Positions 5,749 through 7,531 of a DNA stretch of 7,531 nt are shown piece by piece. The translations under genes and the position numbers were made by a program. Origin of the DNA: Planctomycetota bacterium. Its GTDB lineage: Bacteria > Planctomycetota > Brocadiia > SM23-32. The notes below the pieces were generated by a model. It had not been told where the DNA came from. It made no database searches and saw nothing but the letters and a program-made list of their open reading frames with translations. Position 1 is the stretch's first letter; every line of letters starts with the position of its first letter. The stretch lies in assembly GCA_018400625.1 (NCBI GenBank), contig JAGYMJ010000640.1:1-7531 (forward strand), in the 5' to 3' direction.

Positions 5749-7017
5749 TTATTCTCTGCTATCTTTTCCCTGGCCCCATTGGCGATGACGATCCAGTTTG
5801 ACTCTCTTGAAAGTGCCGTCTTTTTTTTCCTTTTGTATCACATCGACATAGAGTTTAGCCATCTTCAATTCAATACTGCAATCAGCATAAAAAGCATCCC
5901 AGGCATACTGATTCAGCTCATTTAGCCTGTCAACGCTTATTTGAGCCGGTTGAAAAACTGTTTCGCCGCATGTATAACGGGACCAGTCATTGTGCAATAT
6001 GCGGCCCTGAGCTTCCAGTTCGGCGCGAACCGGTGTTCCTGGGAAAGGAGTCATGATAGTAAATTCGGCCAGATCCAACTCCAGGTCGAGCAGAAAATCA
6101 ACAAGACGCTTTATATAATCCTCATCGTGCTTGTCTAAACCAAGAAGAATAGTACCTTCTACACCTATCCCCCGTGCCTTATAGCGTCGGATGCGTTCCG
6201 CTATAACCTCAGAGGTATCGATGATAGCCTGGTAAACATACCAGCATCCCGCCTCCGTCGCCAGGTCCAATATCTCATCGTCATCTTTGATCGGATGTGA
6301 AATCCATTTCTTTTTCAGTGGGATAAGAGCTTTGAACAGTTCCTTTTCCCACTCGTCGTCCTGTGCAAGCGAGTTATCCACCAAAAACAATCGATTATTC
6401 TCAATCCCGCCAATTTCTTCGACGACTTTATCTATCGGACGCGGTCGGAAACATCTTCCACCCAGATAGGGTGTACAACAGGGGAAACAGTTGAATCGGC
6501 ACCCCCGGGAAGCATGCACCAGATCGACCATCTGGACTCCACGGAAATTATAGAGTTCGTGATGGAGGATGTCGCGTCTGGCCGGTTTGATAGCAGCGGT
6601 ATCAGGAAAATTCCTCTGAAAATCATAAATAGGCTTCATGCGCCCATTTTTCACGTCGCTGATGACCTCTTCCATGCGTCCTTCCGCCTCGCCCAGGAAA
6701 ACACTATCGGCATGGTTGAGTGTCTCTTGAGGATGCAACATGGTTCCTATTCCGCCGAACAGGACGGGCAATCCCATGTCTCTGTATATGTCTGCTATCT
6801 CCCACGCCCGCGGCATTTGGCAGGTCAGCATGCAGGAAATGGCAACCAGGTCAGCCTCAGCGTTGTATTCGATTTCCTGGACATGTTCGTCCCAAAAAGA
6901 TACCTCTGCATCCGAAGGTAATGCAGCAGCAAAGCAGACCGGCCCATGCGGAGGAAGGTGAAATTCCGGTTGGTTTTTTAGCTTCGGCCACCTGGGATAA
7001 ATTAATTCTATTTTCAT
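5749..7017 (-). CDS. B12-binding-type radical SAM protein (copy 2, HpnP-like architecture)
   Basis: This 422-residue protein has an N-terminal cobalamin-binding-type domain (about 1-135: KIELIYPRWP, ADLVAISCMLT, VLFGGIGTMLHP, FLGEAEG). The radical SAM domain carries CRFNCFPC (Cys173, Cys177, Cys180). Its cobalamin motif region reads DEHVQE (43-48): the Asp and His of DxHxxG are kept but the Gly is Glu. This differs from its neighbour, which keeps Asp and Gly but loses His. The DEHVQE/LGEAEG layout and overall length resemble HpnP-type and other lipid- or natural-product-modifying enzymes. PFPGTP (324-329) is typical of the SAM-binding strand. The ATG at 7017 has a ribosome binding site AGGGG at 7026-7022, rather close to the start. 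It lies 29 bases after the ketosynthase-like gene and 2 bases before the other radical SAM gene, so it is operonic. The reaction is not known. Confidence 0.9.
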   Translation of the reverse strand: MKIELIYPRWPKLKNQPEFHLPPHGPVCFAAALPSDAEVSFWDEHVQEIEYNAEADLVAISCMLTCQMPRAWEIADIYRDMGLPVLFGGIGTMLHPQETLNHADSVFLGEAEGRMEEVISDVKNGRMKPIYDFQRNFPDTAAIKPARRDILHHELYNFRGVQMVDLVHASRGCRFNCFPCCTPYLGGRCFRPRPIDKVVEEIGGIENNRLFLVDNSLAQDDEWEKELFKALIPLKKKWISHPIKDDDEILDLATEAGCWYVYQAIIDTSEVIAERIRRYKARGIGVEGTILLGLDKHDEDYIKRLVDFLLDLELDLAEFTIMTPFPGTPVRAELEAQGRILHNDWSRYTCGETVFQPAQISVDRLNELNQYAWDAFYADCSIELKMAKLYVDVIQKEKKDGTFKRVKLDRHRQWGQGKDSRE

Positions 7018-7046
7018 TTTTCCCCTACAGTTATTTTCTATAAATT

Positions 7047-7531
7047 TTAGGAATTCGACGTTTCAGATTCAAAGTATCTCAAAGCTTCTTCAGGTTCTTG
7101 CCAATCTGCAGAGCGGCTTTTAAGGTCCGCTAATCCGGTAAGATAACTCTTCCCCGGCGACTCATCTCCTGTTAAGACACATACCACACAGGATATGTTT
7201 TGCCAAAGTAACACAGCGTCAGATGTGCGCCCATTGTTCATTATTTGTGCGGCATACTCCAGCAGCCCTTCAAGCGGTGCACGTTCCGATTCGAGAAATA
7301 ATGTCGGCCCGGTCAATCCAAAATGGATAGATATTTCGGCCATTGCGCTCGTGGGTAGTGAATATATGAACAAGTTGCCCCGTCCCATTGTCCGGCCACT
7401 ATCAACATAATCCCGGAAAAAAGCCTGGTTCAACATCAGTGTCGGCTCGTAACCCGCACCGAGCAGAGCTGACTGTTGGTCTTTTTCTTTGCCGTATTCG
7501 ATACCAGCGGTCTTCAGTGCCAAGGCACATG
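7047..7531 (-). CDS. Beta-ketoacyl synthase N-terminal-like protein, 5' end outside window
   Basis: The frame is open to the right edge, so this is the C-terminal 160 residues of a longer protein; a TTG at 7523 is not a convincing start. The stretch GNLFIYSLPTSAMAEISIHFGLTGP (51-75 of the visible part) corresponds to the region before the active site in ketosynthases. The segment after Gly-Pro reads TLFLESERAPLEG where FabF has the NACSSG cysteine, so the nucleophile is missing (Arg or Glu at that position). The protein stops about 85 residues after that point, so the second half with the catalytic histidines is absent. This fits the short Ketoacyl-synt_2-type proteins found in aryl-polyene-like clusters. 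They may act as a chain-length-factor-like or structural partner of an active ketosynthase. It is first in the visible operon, 29 bases before the radical SAM gene. Confidence 0.75.
   Translation of the reverse strand, partial: CALALKTAGIEYGKEKDQQSALLGAGYEPTLMLNQAFFRDYVDSGRTMGRGNLFIYSLPTSAMAEISIHFGLTGPTLFLESERAPLEGLLEYAAQIMNNGRTSDAVLLWQNISCVVCVLTGDESPGKSYLTGLADLKSRSADWQEPEEALRYFESETSNS

Overview
The window looks like a piece of a Desulfobacterota (sulfate-reducer-like deltaproteobacterial) chromosome. This is inferred from overall protein style and gene content, not from a phylogenetic marker. It holds one tRNA gene, one small plus-strand gene, and six minus-strand genes that look like part of an unusual lipid or polyketide-type biosynthetic locus. 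That locus runs off the right edge.

Layout from left to right. Positions 75-150 encode tRNA-Arg(TCT) on the minus strand. Positions 400-723 encode a stand-alone YbjQ/UPF0145 protein on the plus strand, behind its own promoter-like sequence. Positions 724-923 separate two convergent genes and are rich in small hairpins and repeated CCGTC words. Positions 924-2105 (minus) encode a complete FabF-type beta-ketoacyl-ACP synthase, and 2190-2468 (minus) its likely partner acyl carrier protein, with a plausible sigma-70 promoter just upstream. Positions 2469-3131 contain no convincing gene. This 663-base gap holds a very large imperfect inverted repeat (2544-2792, 77 complementary base pairs), two further perfect hairpins and an AT-rich degenerate repeat. 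Positions 3132-4304 (minus) encode a family 2 glycosyltransferase fused to a DUF2062 membrane domain. Positions 4388-5746 and 5749-7017 (minus) encode two different B12-binding-type radical SAM proteins only 2 bases apart. Positions 7047-7531 (minus) hold the 3' part of a ketoacyl-synthase N-terminal-like protein without the active-site cysteine.

Read in the direction of transcription (right to left), the order is: KS-like protein, radical SAM, radical SAM, glycosyltransferase/DUF2062, then, after the inverted-repeat gap, ACP and ketosynthase. A dedicated ACP and ketosynthase next to a degenerate ketosynthase, two cobalamin-type radical SAM enzymes and a membrane-linked glycosyltransferase suggests a special acyl chain. 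That chain would be built on the ACP, modified by radical chemistry, and perhaps glycosylated or exported to the envelope. Arrays of this kind recall the aryl-polyene and 'ladderane-type' fatty-acid clusters, but the product cannot be read from this window.
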